DNA of 64,000 nucleotides from Omphalotus guepiniiformis (GCA_028554645.1 JAQOOI010000022.1:2542001-2606000); one strand, 5' to 3'; positions 1-12,310 are shown, numbered from the stretch's first letter. Notes: generated by a model from the letters alone, not told the origin. Numbers and translations: made by a program.

Positions 1-2686
1 TGGCTCTGGGCCTGGTGCTGTTGTAGACTGTGCACCGCTATACCATGATACTTGTACGGAACCAACCGTAGGAATGCTAGTACCCTTTGCGAGGCCCTGT
101 TAATAGTTAGATAAATTGCGTAAATGTAAAGACTTGTAAAGGCGCTAACCTGCTCTGCCGCAGACCGAGATTTGAATGCTACAACCATGTCGCCTTCCTC
201 AGTCTTTAAAACAGATTCCAACTGGCCTGTTGTCTGGATACAAAGGTGAATTCGTTTCATATAGAAACGGAGAAAAACCAGTCCCGAACCTCATACCAGT
301 CCCGCAGCGCCTGTTCGCCCTCGTGGCTGACACCCTTTACAAGGAGTTTTCTGGGGCGATTGTCCAGCTTCATGCTAGCCCTAGGGGGGGCACCGCGTGA
401 ACCTCCCCTGAAATAGGTAGCTCGATATCCTCGGCCACGGCCTCGATAAGGACGATGAGAGATAGCGGGATACCCTGGTTGGGAATCATCCGAGATGCCT
501 AGGCTGGCGGCCTGAAAAAATTGATTTGGTTGAGGGACATAAAGATTGTGCTAATTGAAAACTGACCTCAGCCTTCAGTCGCTCTAGCTTTGCCTTCAGA
601 TCCTCTGTACTCTCACTTTTTGCCTCTCCCGACTCTGCATCGGTAGTATGGTGCAGTTCGAGCTCCTTATTGAGTCTCTCCCGTTCCTTTTGTTCCCAAT
701 CACCCTGATCCGAGGGTACTTTTGAAGGCACAGCGACGGCGGGAGACGACGACGAGGCTTTCATCTCCTCATCCAATTTCTTAAAGCGTGCCATTATTTG
801 CTTCTTCTCCTCGGATGACGCTTTGTCCAAAGAGGCCATGAGAGATTTTTGTTCTGTTATCTGCTGTTCGAGCAGCTGCTGTTTGGCAGCCAAGGCAACA
901 GCGGTTGAGTTAGAGGAATTCTTTCGGTAAGTAGGTGCGGCGGTCGGTATTGAGGGGGCAGGAGAGTTTTCTATAGCAGAAGTTGATGTCTCCTTGACAT
1001 TGACATTGGCGACAAGCGGGGCAGATGCTGCTAGCATTCGCCGCCCGGCATCGCCTTGGCCCTCCATTGGTCGATGCCAGAATATCTTGACAAACCGATT
1101 GTTGAAAACGGCGTCTTCAGATTTCCAAGCAGCATTAGCTTCTTCGTGCGTAGAGAAGCTGATGAGTGCCTTCCTTTGGGCCTGATCAATAGCTACGTTG
1201 GTGACTGTGCCAAATCGCTTGAACCAGTCGTTAACATGAGCCAAGCTCAATTTATCGTCGGGAATCTTCTCCAGCACTAGAGTTTTGTCGTTCCGTCGCT
1301 CGGGTCGGAACGTGCCAGCCTCACTCCCGAATCCACGTCCTCTTCCCCGACCTCGTCCTCGCCAATTTCCCATTGGCCTTGACCCGGGGGGTGGGCCCTC
1401 TGATATATGCCCCATCTCAACGTCAGAAGAGTAGCTCATTGGCGTAGAGGCCGAACCATTTATATAAGATGGTCCTGGTGTAGCGGCGTATTGGTTCGGC
1501 TGAGCCGTAAAGCCAGGCGTAGAATTGGATGTTGTGTCAGTAGAGGATGGGTGGGCGATAGGATTAGGTGTGACATCATTGTGTGCGACTTCAGGCGTAA
1601 GATCCTGAATGACGGGTAGTTCACCAGAGGCACTGACACTGTGTACAACGCGGCTACCTTCTTCCTGCGGCATTCGAGGTAAAACAGCGGGTCTCGCCTG
1701 GTTTCGTCCTTGACCTATGCCTCTCATGTCCATGCGCGCTTCGTGGGGATCGTATGCAGCTCCTGGACCCATGAACCCAACACCAAACATAGGCATGAAA
1801 GGCATGCCAGCACCTTGCATCCCAACGCCATTCATGTATAACTGATCAGGAACGAGCGCATCTTCCCCATGACTATATTTACAAAGAGCGCCACGAGAGC
1901 AAAACCCCAGATCTAGAGAAGAAATTTCAGTACATACAGTAGGGTTTTTGAGACAGAACTTACTGTAGTAATCTCTACATATTCGCCTTTGGTCTGGGGG
2001 TTGATACGCTGGCTGCCGGCCATTCATTCCTTCGCCCATGTGGGAAGTCCCATCTCTATACGCGCCGCCTTGCGGTCGACCTCTGCTCGACCATCCGCCT
2101 GTAGATCGAGAATCCTGGCCTCCTCTACCATTCTGATACCGCGAAAATTGACCTTCAGAGCTTATTCGAGGGCCTTTTGCTGGTGCTCTATTATCACGTT
2201 CAGGGCTTTCGAGACTTCTTTTCCGATTTCCGTCAGGAGAGGTTGGTATTGAGGGAGATAATAGGCCGTCTAAGGGGATTGGAATGCCAGTGTCGACTGA
2301 CTGGCTAGGGAAGGTAGGAGATGAATCTGTATAAGGAAGATAGGACTTGGTTCGGAGTGCTGTAAAGAGCGTATCAATGAACGCCGAACACTCTATTAAA
2401 AAAGAACGGTTACTTCGACCACGGATGAGCAAACTCAGTACGTACCTTTTTCGAGGAACTCATCCAACTGCACCGTAAGCTCTTTCCTCATCTCTGGCTC
2501 CGGAACATTATGTTTCAATAACGCTAATATATAATCCGCTAGAGCCCCGGGTTCCGCATCACAACTGTTATAATTGGAGAGGTTTAGATTGACGAATTGG
2601 ACATAAGACAGAGCCACCGACATTGGTTCAAGAGTCCTGACGAGCCATGGCTTCAGATGTTGAGCATTTGCCTGGTCAAATATCAT
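1..2686 (-). CDS. RBM26/27-like RNA-binding protein (PWI-like, CCCH finger, two RRMs), 3' end outside window
   Basis: Predicted nuclear RNA-binding protein of the RBM26/RBM27 (S. pombe Rmn1) family, which links poly(A) RNA to nuclear RNA surveillance. The ATG at 2686 opens a PWI-like helical region (MIFDQANAQHLKPW, then ADYILALLKHNVPEPEMR after an intron). A CCCH zinc finger follows near 1880-1990. It is completed only by removing an intron inside it, giving CRDYYNLGFCSRGALCKYSH with C-x8-C-x5-C-x3-H spacing. A first RRM starts at KTLVLEKIPDDKLS, and an RG-rich linker and a coiled coil lie on either side. After the intron ending near 520, an RG-rich stretch leads to a second RRM (LDNRPRKLLVKGV, GQLESVLKTEEGDMVVAF). 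The frame is open to base 1, so the last residues are missing. Several introns are inferred. Family assignment is strong; the pathway role comes from family knowledge. Confidence 0.85.
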
Positions 2687-2898
2687 TTGAACCAGAGATT
2701 GTCGGGCGAGATGTGGTCAAGGAAGGAGTTAAATAGGGAGGGAACTTGGGGACCGGTGAAAGTAAAGAGGCAAAGCAAAAGCGTGAACATGATTTGGTAA
2801 GCATTCGGCAACCAAACCGACGGCGGGAATTGCAATTGTGGATGCAAATACAGTCTGTTTATTCTGAGAACTTTATACATCATGTACTACATCTAGTA

Positions 2899-3508
2899 TC
2901 AATGCAAAACGTGAGTGCGCGTGCTCCCCATCCTTCCAAAAAGCATCTCGCCTATACCCAACCCAAGTATGATGGAAATAACATACGCTGCTTGGAAAGT
3001 CCTGAAGAAAGATTGAAATAAGATTGTTTCCAACAAGGATCTGAAGACTGTTTAGTGTGCTCTCACATGATCGCTAACATGAGAATGTATCCGAGCAGAA
3101 CTTGCGCTGCGTGGATTGCACCGCGAGGTATGTCGTGAGTGGCAATGAATGGGGCGATAGTTCGTAGATGTCTGCGAGATGCATGAACTGCAGGTGGCTG
3201 GGCTTTCAGTGAGTTCTCGTCTGTGTCGGATTCAGGCGGGTTAGTGACCAAAGAAAGAGCTCTATAGATTGTTAATGGTAAGTAATGATAAGGGGGAATG
3301 TAGTTGAGATGTACCGCTGCTTCCAAGTGCCTTCTAAAACAGCTCTGGTGGATGAGAGCCAGCGCTCGAATAGGGAGAGAACGACAAGGCCGATACAAGC
3401 ACCCGCGATAGCGCCTGACGAGCTAGGATGCCATGTCTCAAAGTAGAGGTTATCACCTCCAGTAAAGTGAAGCCAGGGCTTCATCATCATTGTTACATTG
3501 GAATCCAT
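2899..3508 (-). CDS. Ctr-family high-affinity copper transporter
   Basis: Trimeric plasma-membrane or vacuolar copper(I) importer of the Ctr family. Three exons are joined through GT-AG introns. The N-terminus carries methionines (MDSNVTMMMKPWLHF) and the family's conserved W-hydrophobic-HF entry. TM1 is SGAIAGACIGLVVLSLF. A cytosolic loop of about 60 residues follows. TM2 ends LGYILMLAIM and contains the copper-gating MxxxM motif. TM3 (YVISIILGLGIGEMLFGR) carries the glycine-rich packing motif. The last intron joins ATCAT to GACTTTCC, which restores the methionine of TM2. Stop at 2899-2901. Length, about 150 residues, fits the family. It lies 212 bp upstream of the RBM26-like start and is divergent from the rhodanese gene. 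No exact Mac1/Cuf1 GAGCAAA site was seen in its upstream gap. Confidence 0.88.
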
Positions 3509-3891
3509 AGTGAACGAGATGAGGGACGGAAAGCAAGATGGGAAAATAGAACTATGACAGTGATTCTGAAAGGACGTATCTCAGATCGTTGCAGTCCATG
3601 ATCCGTACCATAAACGGGATAAGGTCTCTGGAGACGAAAGACCAAGGTTCATGTACCTATGAAGTAGGAATAACGAGGTCCAATTGAAGAGATACTATCA
3701 ATGTAGCATGACTCAAGACTAGAGTTAAACTAGACGCTGCGCAACTGTGCACTCACAGAATACTTCTGGCAAATCTCAAGCGCAACATATAGTCCGGATT
3801 GCGAGCATATTCGCATTAAAATTAATCATCATCACGCGTGACCTGAATTTTATTCAGACTTTCAAGAGAGAGGACGCTGCCGACCTTCATC
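3509..3891. other. Divergent intergenic region between Ctr and rhodanese genes
   Basis: This stretch separates two divergent starts and should hold both promoters. I see a short GTCTC/GAGAC inverted repeat near 3625-3636, an AT-rich run near 3815-3830 and no convincing coding frame, TATA box or copper-response motif. Confidence 0.5.
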
Positions 3892-4561
3892 ATGTCCATG
3901 CTACGAGTGTCTGCTTTGCAAGCCGTTAAAGCCACCTCTCGCTCAAATGCGCGTTTCTTCAGGCCCAGTCTAGCCTACAACCTTTTTGTTCGATTCGAAT
4001 CGACTCAGCCACCTCCACCGGGAAGGCCTACACTGACTCCTGAGGAGAAAAAAGCATCTATCAAGGCAGCTCAGGAACGTGCAGATGAACTGACTAGGGA
4101 CTGGGATGCGAAAGTCATCACGTATGAAGAGCTCAAGCCAAAGACACAGAGTCCTGCCCCGGTGAGATTCGTGAATTCACACCTCTCTCTCATGATGGCT
4201 CATGAATCCAGCAGAACTCGTTTCTCATAGATGTGCGAGAACCAGACGAAGTCATACAAGGGATGATCCCGTCTGCTGTCAATCTCCCTCTTACTGTTCT
4301 CGCCGAGTCTCTACATTTGCCTCCCCAAGATTTTACGCAGAAATATGGCTTCGAAAAGCCCTCTCAAGATCAGGAGCTCACATTCTACTGCAGGAGCGGG
4401 AAGAGGAGTACCACTGCATGCGATATCGCGAAACGGAATGGATACACCAAGTAAGTCGACATTTTCGCGGCTGGTTAGCTTGGAGTATTGACGTTGGGCT
4501 TAGTATCCTGAACTTTACAGGATCATGGCTGGATTGGATAGAGAGGGAGGGGAAGAAGTAG
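3892..4561 (+). CDS. Mitochondrial single-domain rhodanese (thiosulfate sulfurtransferase)
   Basis: Single rhodanese domain behind an arginine/serine-rich presequence (MSMLRVSALQAVKATSRSNA), predicting import into mitochondria. After a short helical linker the domain has LIDVREPDEVIQGMIPSAVN, the active-site loop FYCRSGKRSTTA with the catalytic Cys followed by RSGKRS, and the closing NFTGSWLDWIEREGKK. That last part needs an intron removed at about 4451-4502. Two introns are inferred, one at PAP|NSF and one at GYT|NILNF, both with GT-AG ends. The product is about 155 residues, like yeast Rdl-type sulfurtransferases. It transfers sulfane sulfur to thiophilic acceptors. Its stop is only 84 bp from the frataxin start on the same strand. 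The first ATG of the frame is used because it begins the targeting sequence. Confidence 0.85.
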
Positions 4562-4645
4562 AGTATCCTTTCAATGTATCGCCTGAAATACACACGGACT
4601 TGTTAAATCTTTGTAGTGTTTCTGACCCTAACCCCAAGAATTCTG

Positions 4646-5337
4646 ATGTTCTCTTCCGTCCTTCGTGTTGCGCCGCGTCTACTCTTTCGTTCGAGGCATA
4701 TAATCAGAACTTCATCTCATGCAAGAATAATACGAGTACCATGCTTATATCGTCCCCAAGCTCGCTACTTGAGCACACCACCGCCTCAAATCAATGCTAG
4801 GTTCGCTATGCCGCCGTCACCGCTGCTTTGGTCATACTGAACTGTCCTATGCAACACGCAGCACGTTGTCTATGGAGGAGTACCATCAACTATCGGAAGA
4901 GACCATGGATGCTCTACTCGAGGAACTGGAAGCTCTATTGGACGAGGCTGGAGACCCCAGGTTTGAAGTCGAATACCATGTGCGTCTCTAAGAGTCGCGT
5001 CTACCCCAAGAATCTATACTCAATAAAGCCTGCATCGCAGAGTGGGGTATTGACCCTCAAGCTTGCAGACCAAGGAACGTATGTTGTCAATAAACAGCCT
5101 CCGAATAAACAGATATGGCTGTCCTCGCCTGTCAGGTACAGATGTTGGTTTACTATGTACGTGTCGTTGCGTGCTCACTCTTTTTCATACAGCGGACCAA
5201 AAAGGTATGACTACTCGGAATCCGATGGAACCTGGCGGTACTCTAGAGATAACAAGTCACTGAACGAGCTCTTGAATGAGGAGCTGGGTCAGACATTTAA
5301 TAAACCCATTGACTTGACATTGTCCTCCAAAGTCTAA
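4646..5337 (+). CDS. YFH1: Frataxin, mitochondrial Fe-S cluster assembly factor
   Basis: Mitochondrial frataxin, the activator of cysteine desulfurase on the Fe-S scaffold. An arginine-rich presequence ([20 protein letters not shown]) is followed by an acidic helix ([20 protein letters not shown], then LLDEAG). The beta-sheet core is [20 protein letters not shown], then [16 protein letters not shown], and the C-terminal helix is [14 protein letters not shown]. Three introns are inferred: 4801-4861, one after EYH, and one inside VSGPKR. Each is GT-AG and restores the family consensus. An in-frame ATG at 4616 could extend the presequence by ten residues; 4646 is chosen because it gives a cleaner mitochondrial signal. 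Conserved Asn-Lys-Gln and Trp residues of the sheet surface are present, so the protein looks functional. Confidence 0.92.
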
Positions 5338-5610
5338 AATATAGTCAGGCTCAATACAAGAAAAGGAAATCTTGCTAAAACGACGTCTGATGAATTATCA
5401 CGACATGCAGAATTGAAATGTATATAGCTACTGGCTACATTGTGATTCACGCGAAACGTTGGTGACGAAAGACTGACTCGCAGGAAGTGGATAGTAATAC
5501 AATGCAGGTGAGAAGATATTTTACTTTGTAGAGACTGCAGATGTAGAGAGAACAACTATTTAGTGAATTATGAGAGGCCGAAGGCTGGATATCTAGATGC
5601 TTACTGGGTG

Positions 5611-6335
5611 TCACGTTCCCGGACCAGTGTCACCAACTCCATAACCTAGTTCACGTCGTCTGGAGAGGACAAGTGACCCGAGGAGTCTATGAACCATTAG
5701 ACGGCGGAAACAAGCTGTCAGGGGGTGGACGAGCCGTACCTATTAGTGTCTTCGTAACGCTCTCTGACTGATCGGACTTCAGCTGACGCATGCTCTTTAG
5801 GCATGCCAGCGTTGACTTCTGCAAAACACGGTTTCAATTCAACAGTCTGATGTGTCCGCAGCTGTACGGGAACAGTTGGCATCATTTCCTTGTATTGAGA
5901 GGGATGACAAACGGTATGGTTCTCGGTGTAAATATCTGAGTGGTGGCTGGGAATAATTGATGTAGATGTCCGTTGGTCTACAGGAGAAAATGGCGAAGGG
6001 TGAGAGGAGGAGAAAAGCTGTCGATGTCTATGCAGAACATGAAGGTCATGCAGAAAGTTGTTGGCTGACTTGTAAGGTGAAGGCGGCCGAGTACACGTAA
6101 TGGCTTCGTTGCCTCCTTGGTTCTGCTCCTCGTCCTCGTCCTCGTCCTCATAATCATGATCCTCTAATTGATCAGGCATTGAGCTCTGTAGGTTGCCCCA
6201 CCCTCTGGATCTGCCATCTAGCACGGGTGGTTGCACCCGTCTTCGCTTTGCGTCATGCATCTTCTCTATAGGAGGCAATTCAGAGAAACTTGACGAGCAT
6301 GGTGCCGGAGATGGGGCACGCTGACGCTTCAGCAT
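5611..6335 (-). CDS. Unknown low-complexity protein with conserved-looking C-terminal tail
   Basis: I do not recognise this product. The start MLKRQRAPSPAPCSSSFSEL at 6335 is preferred over an in-frame ATG at 6386, because the extra stretch is translated poly-T promoter sequence. The protein has a basic KRRRVQPP segment that may be a nuclear signal and an acidic run (EDEDEDEEQ) encoded by a CTC-GTC microsatellite. The middle is rich in His, Ser and Pro, and the end is a charged segment (SAEVRSVRERYEDTNR). Removing a 53-nt GT-AG intron near 5685-5740 continues the frame as LLGSLVLSRRRELGYGVG to a stop at 5611. Without splicing it stops after YGSSTP at 5718. The spliced tail looks like a real conserved motif, but this rests on inspection only. 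It may be a nuclear regulatory protein. Confidence 0.5.
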
Positions 6336-6517
6336 CGTATATCGTTGAGAAAAAAAAAAGAAATGGGTAGCTTGTTGCTGGCACAAAGCAAGCAGTCTAC
6401 TCGGTCATAGCTTTGAGTTTTAAGTTGGCCACAAGTCACGTGCAGGTTACGCATTGAGCCACACTTCAATTTGCGCAGTGTGGGCACACAACTTTGCCCA
6501 AACTACTCGATTCAGTC

Positions 6518-8899
6518 ATGGACGACATGGACGTATTTCAGGCCATGGGCATCTCTGGTTTTGGTAAAATAAACCAGCAGAAGAAGCTGGATCCAGCTCG
6601 GTTCGACAAGAACAAGCGTTCTGAAGTGTGTTACATTTCCATCCGTACAGTCGTCTCGTCTCGTAAAGCTAAATCAATTACAGGGACCTCAAGCTGCAGA
6701 GCCTCCGACAGCACCCTCAGTCGCAGGACCCTCTTCTCGCCCTCCAGAACCTTCCAGAGAGGAGGTGGAGGAAGATGAAGATGATGAAGATGACCACGTT
6801 GGTCCGCCTGCTCCAGAGAAACCGGTTCAGCCAAGCGCTGAAGAACCGGAATACGATCCTGAGGAAATGGAGAATGAGGACGACGACGATCTACCTCAAT
6901 TCCCCGTCACTCATGAAATTACTTTGCAAGACCATACCAAGGTCGTCTCGGCTCTTGCCCTGGACCCATCTGGTGCAAGAATTGCGTCAGGCTCTCATGA
7001 CTATGATTGCAAGCTTTGGGATTTTGGTGGCATGGATATGCGTTGTAAACCGTTCAAAAGTTGGGAGCCCGCAGGAAGTTACCATGTGCGCCCTTTCTGT
7101 CTAAGTGGTTCGGCCTTGGAACTGACGGACAATGGCAGATTCATGACATCAAATTTTCGAACGACGGACAGAAATTTTTAGTAGTATCTGGTACGCTCCA
7201 AGCCAAGTTGTATGATAGGGACGGGGAAGAATTGTGCGTCATTTTCAAGGCCATGGAGAACTGGATAGCCTCACCTGACCATTAGGGCAACATTTATCAA
7301 GGGCGACCCGTATATCCGTGATATGAAGCACACTGCGTAAGTTCACTTGGTATTCCAAATCATCTAGTTGGATACTAAAAACGAGCTCTGTACGCGATAG
7401 TGGGCATGTAGGCGAGCTGTCTTCTTGCGCCTGGCACCCGAAAGATATGCAACAATTTATCACGGCGTCTGCAGACTCCACTATCCGGTAAGTGAACATT
7501 GGTTGTCATGCCATCATTTCTCTAGTCTGAAACTCCGATTCCAAATAGAATATGGGATGTGGAGAATAAGCGTAAGCAAAAATCTGTTATCGTGGTCAAG
7601 TCGAAGGAAAGAGGGGCTAGAACGAAAGTGCTGTCATGCGCGTACTCCTCTGATGGTGGTATGATAGGCGGAGGCAAGTTGTTTCATCATTTGTATTTTT
7701 CGATTGCGCCGCTGCTAAGTTTTGCCTCTAGCATGTCTCGACGGGGCGCTGCATTTGTGGAACACGAATACGAATTTCGTACGGCCAAATCTATCTATTG
7801 AGAATGCCCATACGAAAGGGTCAGAGACAGGTTCGATGGTCTTTTCAGTTGATGGGCGGACAGTATTGAGCAGAGGAGGAGATGACACCCTGAAGTGTTC
7901 GTTTTATGGGCGGCTCAGAGAAGAAGCTCTGCACTGATGTCTCTTTTTCCTGGCAGTATGGGACATTCGGGCGTTCAAAAAGCCGCTTAATATTCGGTCC
8001 GGTCTTACCACGCTGTACCCAAAGACTAATGCCGTGTTCAGCCCCGATGACAAGTATATTGTCACAGGGGTTGGTGCAACGACAAAAGGGGGAGCGGGAA
8101 GACTTCTCTTCATGAGCAAGGACAACCTAGAGACAGTGAAGGAACTTGAGGTGGACGCAACGCCAGTGAAGGTTTTCTGGCATTCGAAGATCAATCAGGT
8201 GGGATGTGATGGCATATTTTGAGCTTCATTTTCACTGACTATCGATGGTCGATCAATCAGATTGTGACAGGATTATCGAATGGAAAGATATGCGTGCTAT
8301 ATTCGCCTCAGACATCATTAAACGGAGCAAAACTGTTGATGAATAAAGGACCGCCGAGAAAGGTAACGATTGAGGACATGTCGGATGCGCTGGCTGCGCC
8401 TGCCATTCTTACACCGCATGCGCTCCCCATGTTCCGCGACGGAGACGGAATTGCAAGAGGGAGCAAACGCAAGAGAGACAAGGACAGAATGGACCCGAGG
8501 AAGAGTCGTCGCCCGGAACTGCCAGTGACTGGGCCTGGGAAGGGGGGACGAGTGGGAGCAAGTGCAACACAACACGTTGTGCAAAACTTGGTACGCGACA
8601 CGACTCGAGACGAAGACGTAAGTGAAGCTACATTTACCTGAAAACTATATTCTAACTACACAACACTACTTAGCCTCGAGAAGCGCTGCTCAAGTACGCT
8701 CAAATCGCGGACGAGGATCCGCAGTGGACCTCTGGTGAGTGTCTAGCCGGGGTCACGTGACCATTGTGTGGCCATATTTGTTTGATTGCATCACTGACGT
8801 GGCGGTGTGCGCCGAAACCTTGTTTTTCCAGCATGGCAAAAGAACCAGCCCAAGCCAGTTTTTGCAGAGGTACCAGAAGAGGAGGAAGAGGAAAAATGA
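6518..8899 (+). CDS. WDR70: WDR70-like WD40-repeat protein
   Basis: Nuclear WD40 propeller protein of the WDR70/Gastrulation-defective family, whose fungal members are linked to H2B ubiquitination and DNA repair. It starts MDDMDVFQAMGISGFGK at 6518. An acidic linker (EEDEDDEDD) follows, then WD repeats beginning HTKVVSALALDPSGARIASG. Further repeats read DGQKFLVVSGTLQAKLYDRD, HPKDMQQFITASADSTIR, LDGALHLWNTNTNFVRPN and FSPDDKYIVTGVGATTKGG. The last blade is INQIVTGLSNGKICVLYSP. The C-terminal tail has the family's RKVTIEDMSDALAAPAILTP and the basic GSKRKRDKDRMDP, ending in an acidic run. About nine exons are inferred; the last is joined across 8734-8830 to read TSAWQKNQPKPVFAEVPEE. The family call is secure, individual exon edges less so. 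Confidence 0.85.
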
Positions 8900-9028
8900 G
8901 TACTATCGGGATCAGAAGCTGAGAGGAAGCGATAGAGGGAAGAAAAATAGACGGGACGAATGGAAAAAAAAGGAGTGGGCATGGTGGTGGCCCCTGCGCG
9001 GGAGATCTGAACCTTAATTTCTGTAGCC

Positions 9029-9035
9029 TATAAAG
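9029..9035 (+). promoter_or_regulatory. TATA-like box upstream of the BET bromodomain gene
   Basis: TATAAAG lies about 80 bp before the BDF1 ATG, in the gap after the WDR70-like stop, a fitting place for a fungal core promoter. An inverted HomolD-like TGTGACTG occurs at 9097-9104, only 10 bp before the ATG, so it probably falls within the transcribed leader. Confidence 0.4.
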
Positions 9036-9114
9036 ACCTAGCCACCTTCCGATCCCCCTAACTCCAAAATCTTCCCTACCCTCTCCCGTCACGCTTGTGA
9101 CTGTCACGTACATT

Positions 9115-11862
9115 ATGAACGGCGACGCGCCCCAGCTCAGTCACGCTCAACAGCCCGATGTCGTCTCCAACGACGCTGAGCAGCCTCTTGACATTGTCGT
9201 CGACGGTGACGCCCAATCTTCTCTTAACGGCCATTCCGACCTCTCTCCAGTTTCCCCTGCTACCCCAGTTTCAAATGTGCTTGCCCCTGACGCGAAGATA
9301 GATGTAGATTTTCAGGAGCAGGAGAGTGACGCGCGCAGCGAACCATTGCCGGCCAAGACCACCCAGTCCGTTGAGCAGGATATACTGCGGGACGCGTCGA
9401 CTATTTCCCAGTCAGGGACGTCCCCACATCCGGGTACGTCTTCCTTTTGTTTGTTTGTACTTCATTCCATCTAACCCCGCTTCTTTTTCTTCGCTTTAGA
9501 TGCCATTCTCGTTGATCCTCCCGTCGACACTCCCAGCACCGCCGTCGTCGATGATTCTCAAGACGTTGACTCAACTATTGTGAATGGCGATGTCAACGGT
9601 GTCAATGGTGCCAACATTGACCCTGATGTCTCTATGGCTGACAACGATGAACAGACCCCTGTTACTACGCCAGGCGTTTCCGGTTCGTTCACCAGCGGCA
9701 CCGCTGATTCCATTGGTATCTCTACATCTCACACCACACCCAATGATGCACCAGAGTATGACGACGAAGACAAACCACCTCCAGCTAAGAGAGCGAGAGT
9801 GTACTCTGATGCCGACAAAGCATCACTTGCACATGTAAGCCTCGTCTTCTTCTGTGCGCCGTTACCGGGCGTGCTGATATACCTTTGTAAAAGTCCGCAT
9901 CACCTCCTCCCGCCTCTGCTGTCACTTCAAACGTCAACACTCCTGTCCCTCCTCCCTCATCAACAGAGTCTGTAGCACAAGGTCCATCGACTCTAAGCGT
10001 TGCTCAGTATCGTTTCTGCCAGTCGACAATCCGGTCATTGAAAAAGCTGAAAGATGCCGCCCCATTTCTGCGTCCCGTCGATCCTGTCTCGCTCAACATA
10101 CCTCATTATCCCTCCATCATCAAAAACCCCATGGACTTTTCTACTATGGAGCGCAAGCTGACAGCTTCCAATCCTGTAAAACCCGATTCCAATCCGCAGA
10201 ATCCGCGTTACTTCAGCGCGGACGAGTTCATTGCTGATGTCCGCTTGATAATGGCCAACTGTGTCACCTTCAACGGGCCTGATCATGTCATCACCGCTAT
10301 GGGCAAGCGAGTGGAGGAGGTTTTCGACAAACAGATCAAGAATATGCCACCTGCTGCGGAGGTGTGTTCTGTGATACTGATCTTTTAGTGTTGTCAGACT
10401 GACTGATTCTAGATGAAGCCTCCTGTGGTCAAGAAGCAATCTACTCCCCCCCATATACAGCCTCCTGCTCCTGCTCCTCCAGTGCCGGCTGTTGCCGCTG
10501 CGCCTGCCAAGAAGCTACCACCAGCACGACGCCCATCTACCTCGATGCCTGTCATCAGACGATCCGATGCGCCTGAAGCCGTCGGACGTCCTAAGCGCGA
10601 AATTCACCCCCCACCTCCTAAGGATCTTGCCTATGCCGACGCTCCCAAGAAGCCTCGCAAGGTGAAGCGCGAAAAAGAGGGCGAGTCCTCTGAGCAACTC
10701 AAGTATTGTCACAAGATTCTTGTTGACCTTCACAAGAAGCAGTATTTTGACATTGCGAGTCCGTTCTATGAACCAGTGGGTGAGTATACGCCCACGTCTT
10801 GATATCTTTCATCCCTGACGGCGTGAATAGATTGGGTTCGACTAGAGATACCTTCCTATCCGAAGATGATCAAAAGACCCATGGATTTGTCGACAATAAA
10901 GAAGAAGCTCGAGTCAAATCAGTATCCCACTGCACAGAAGTTTTATGATGATTTTAAACTCATGATACGGAATTGTTTCACGTTCAATCCTGCTGGTACT
11001 CCTGTTAATCAGGCTGGTCAGGAGCTTCAGCGTCTTTTTGACGAAAAGTGGAAAAGCCTTCCTCCGGAAACCATGAGCGAAGATGAAGGGGAGGAAGAGG
11101 AGGAAGACACTGATGACGAGCGCGCCCGTAAGCTTCCGCGTACATGCTATGTACCCGCCTTTAACCTCGGATCAGGAACAATAGCGATGATGGAAAGTCA
11201 GATCGAGACCATCAAAGGTACTATCTCTGCACTAAAGAGCAAGCCCGCCAAGGATAAGAAGAAGAAGGCGAAACAAGAGAAAGCTCCTGTTCCTTCGACC
11301 TCGAAAGCTGTGCCCAAGCCCAGCAAGGCTACTTCGAAGAAAAAGGGCAAGAAGCCAGTAGCTGATGACGACGTACTGTCATTCGACCAGAAGAAAGATT
11401 TGAGTGAGGCGATTGGGAAGCTGGAAGGTGCAAGACTGGAAAAGGTTGTAGGGATCATTCACGAGGGTGTACCTGAAATACGAGATGTACGTGTTTTCTA
11501 CTACTCCACTATAGCACTTGCACTTGAATTAACAACTACGAGATAGCACAGAAGAGATTGAACTCGAAATTGACCTTCTTCCCGCGTCCGTGCTCACCCG
11601 GCTGTATAACCTTGTCATTCGGCCGATGAAGCCTGCTCCACCCAAGCGAAATAGACCAGGCAAAGGCACGGGAACTGGCGGTTTGAAGAGGAAGAGCATG
11701 GACGAGAATGTTGAGGCAGAAAAGATTCGACAACTGGAGCAACGAATGAAACTCTTTGAACAAGGTCCCAATGGTAGTGCTGCCCCTGCAGCGCGCGCAA
11801 ACGACAGTGAACACTCGTCCGACTCGAGCTCAGACGATAGCTCTGGAAGTGACTCTGAGTGA
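9115..11862 (+). CDS. BDF1: BET-family double bromodomain transcription factor (Bdf1-like)
   Basis: Chromatin reader of acetylated histone H4, a partner of TFIID and SWR1 in fungi. The long acidic/Ser-Pro N-terminus is followed by two bromodomains. The first (about 9990-10360) has KDAAPFLRPVDPVSLNIPHY, NPMDFSTMERKL and FIADVRLIMANCVTFNG, with the acetyl-lysine-binding Asn in CVTFNG. The second (about 10700-11070) has YFDIASPFYEPVDWVRLEIP, RPMDLSTIKKKL and DDFKLMIRNCFTFNP, again with the binding Asn. An ET (NET) domain follows (SFDQKKDLSEAIGKLEGARL, then IELEIDLLPASVLTRLYNLV), and the protein ends in a Ser/Asp-rich tail. Six introns are inferred. The order BD-BD-ET is the complete fungal BET architecture. 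The ATG at 9115 is the first in frame. Length, about 830 residues, fits Bdf1. Confidence 0.94.
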
Positions 11863-12310
11863 TTTGTTTCTCCCTCTTTCCTATTTTTGTCTCTTCGGCC
11901 TCCAGGTCTCCTTCAGTTTGCGACCTGGATTATACTCTTAATTTGACCTACCTTATATGGACCTCTCCCGTGGGCCATTTCTTCTTCCATGCTCTTCCCG
12001 ATCTTGCGCCTCTGCTCTCCTTTTTTTTTTTTTTTTGTTCGTTTCGTGTTATCGCCTGGCCAAGTCAGTTGGTCCCAGAGATTCAAGATCTTTTCCGTGA
12101 CACCAGTTTCAAGGGTCTACTCGAGTTGTATTTTCATCTTCTTGCTAGCAGTAATGGTATCTTTACAATTCACCTAAAGCCGTTATTACAGTTGTTATAA
12201 CAATATAAAATGACAAACAACTCAAAAACTACTTGGATTCATGGAAACAATATACTTAGAACTACAACAGACGACAAGACAGCGACGATAACTAGATAAC
12301 GAAGGAATAA
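11863..12310. other. Convergent 3' region between BDF1 and the G-patch gene
   Basis: This gap separates two convergent stops and should hold both 3' UTRs. It contains a T-tract of about 17 near 12020-12036 and AT-rich sequence at 12200-12260. No supported coding frame was found. Confidence 0.5.
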
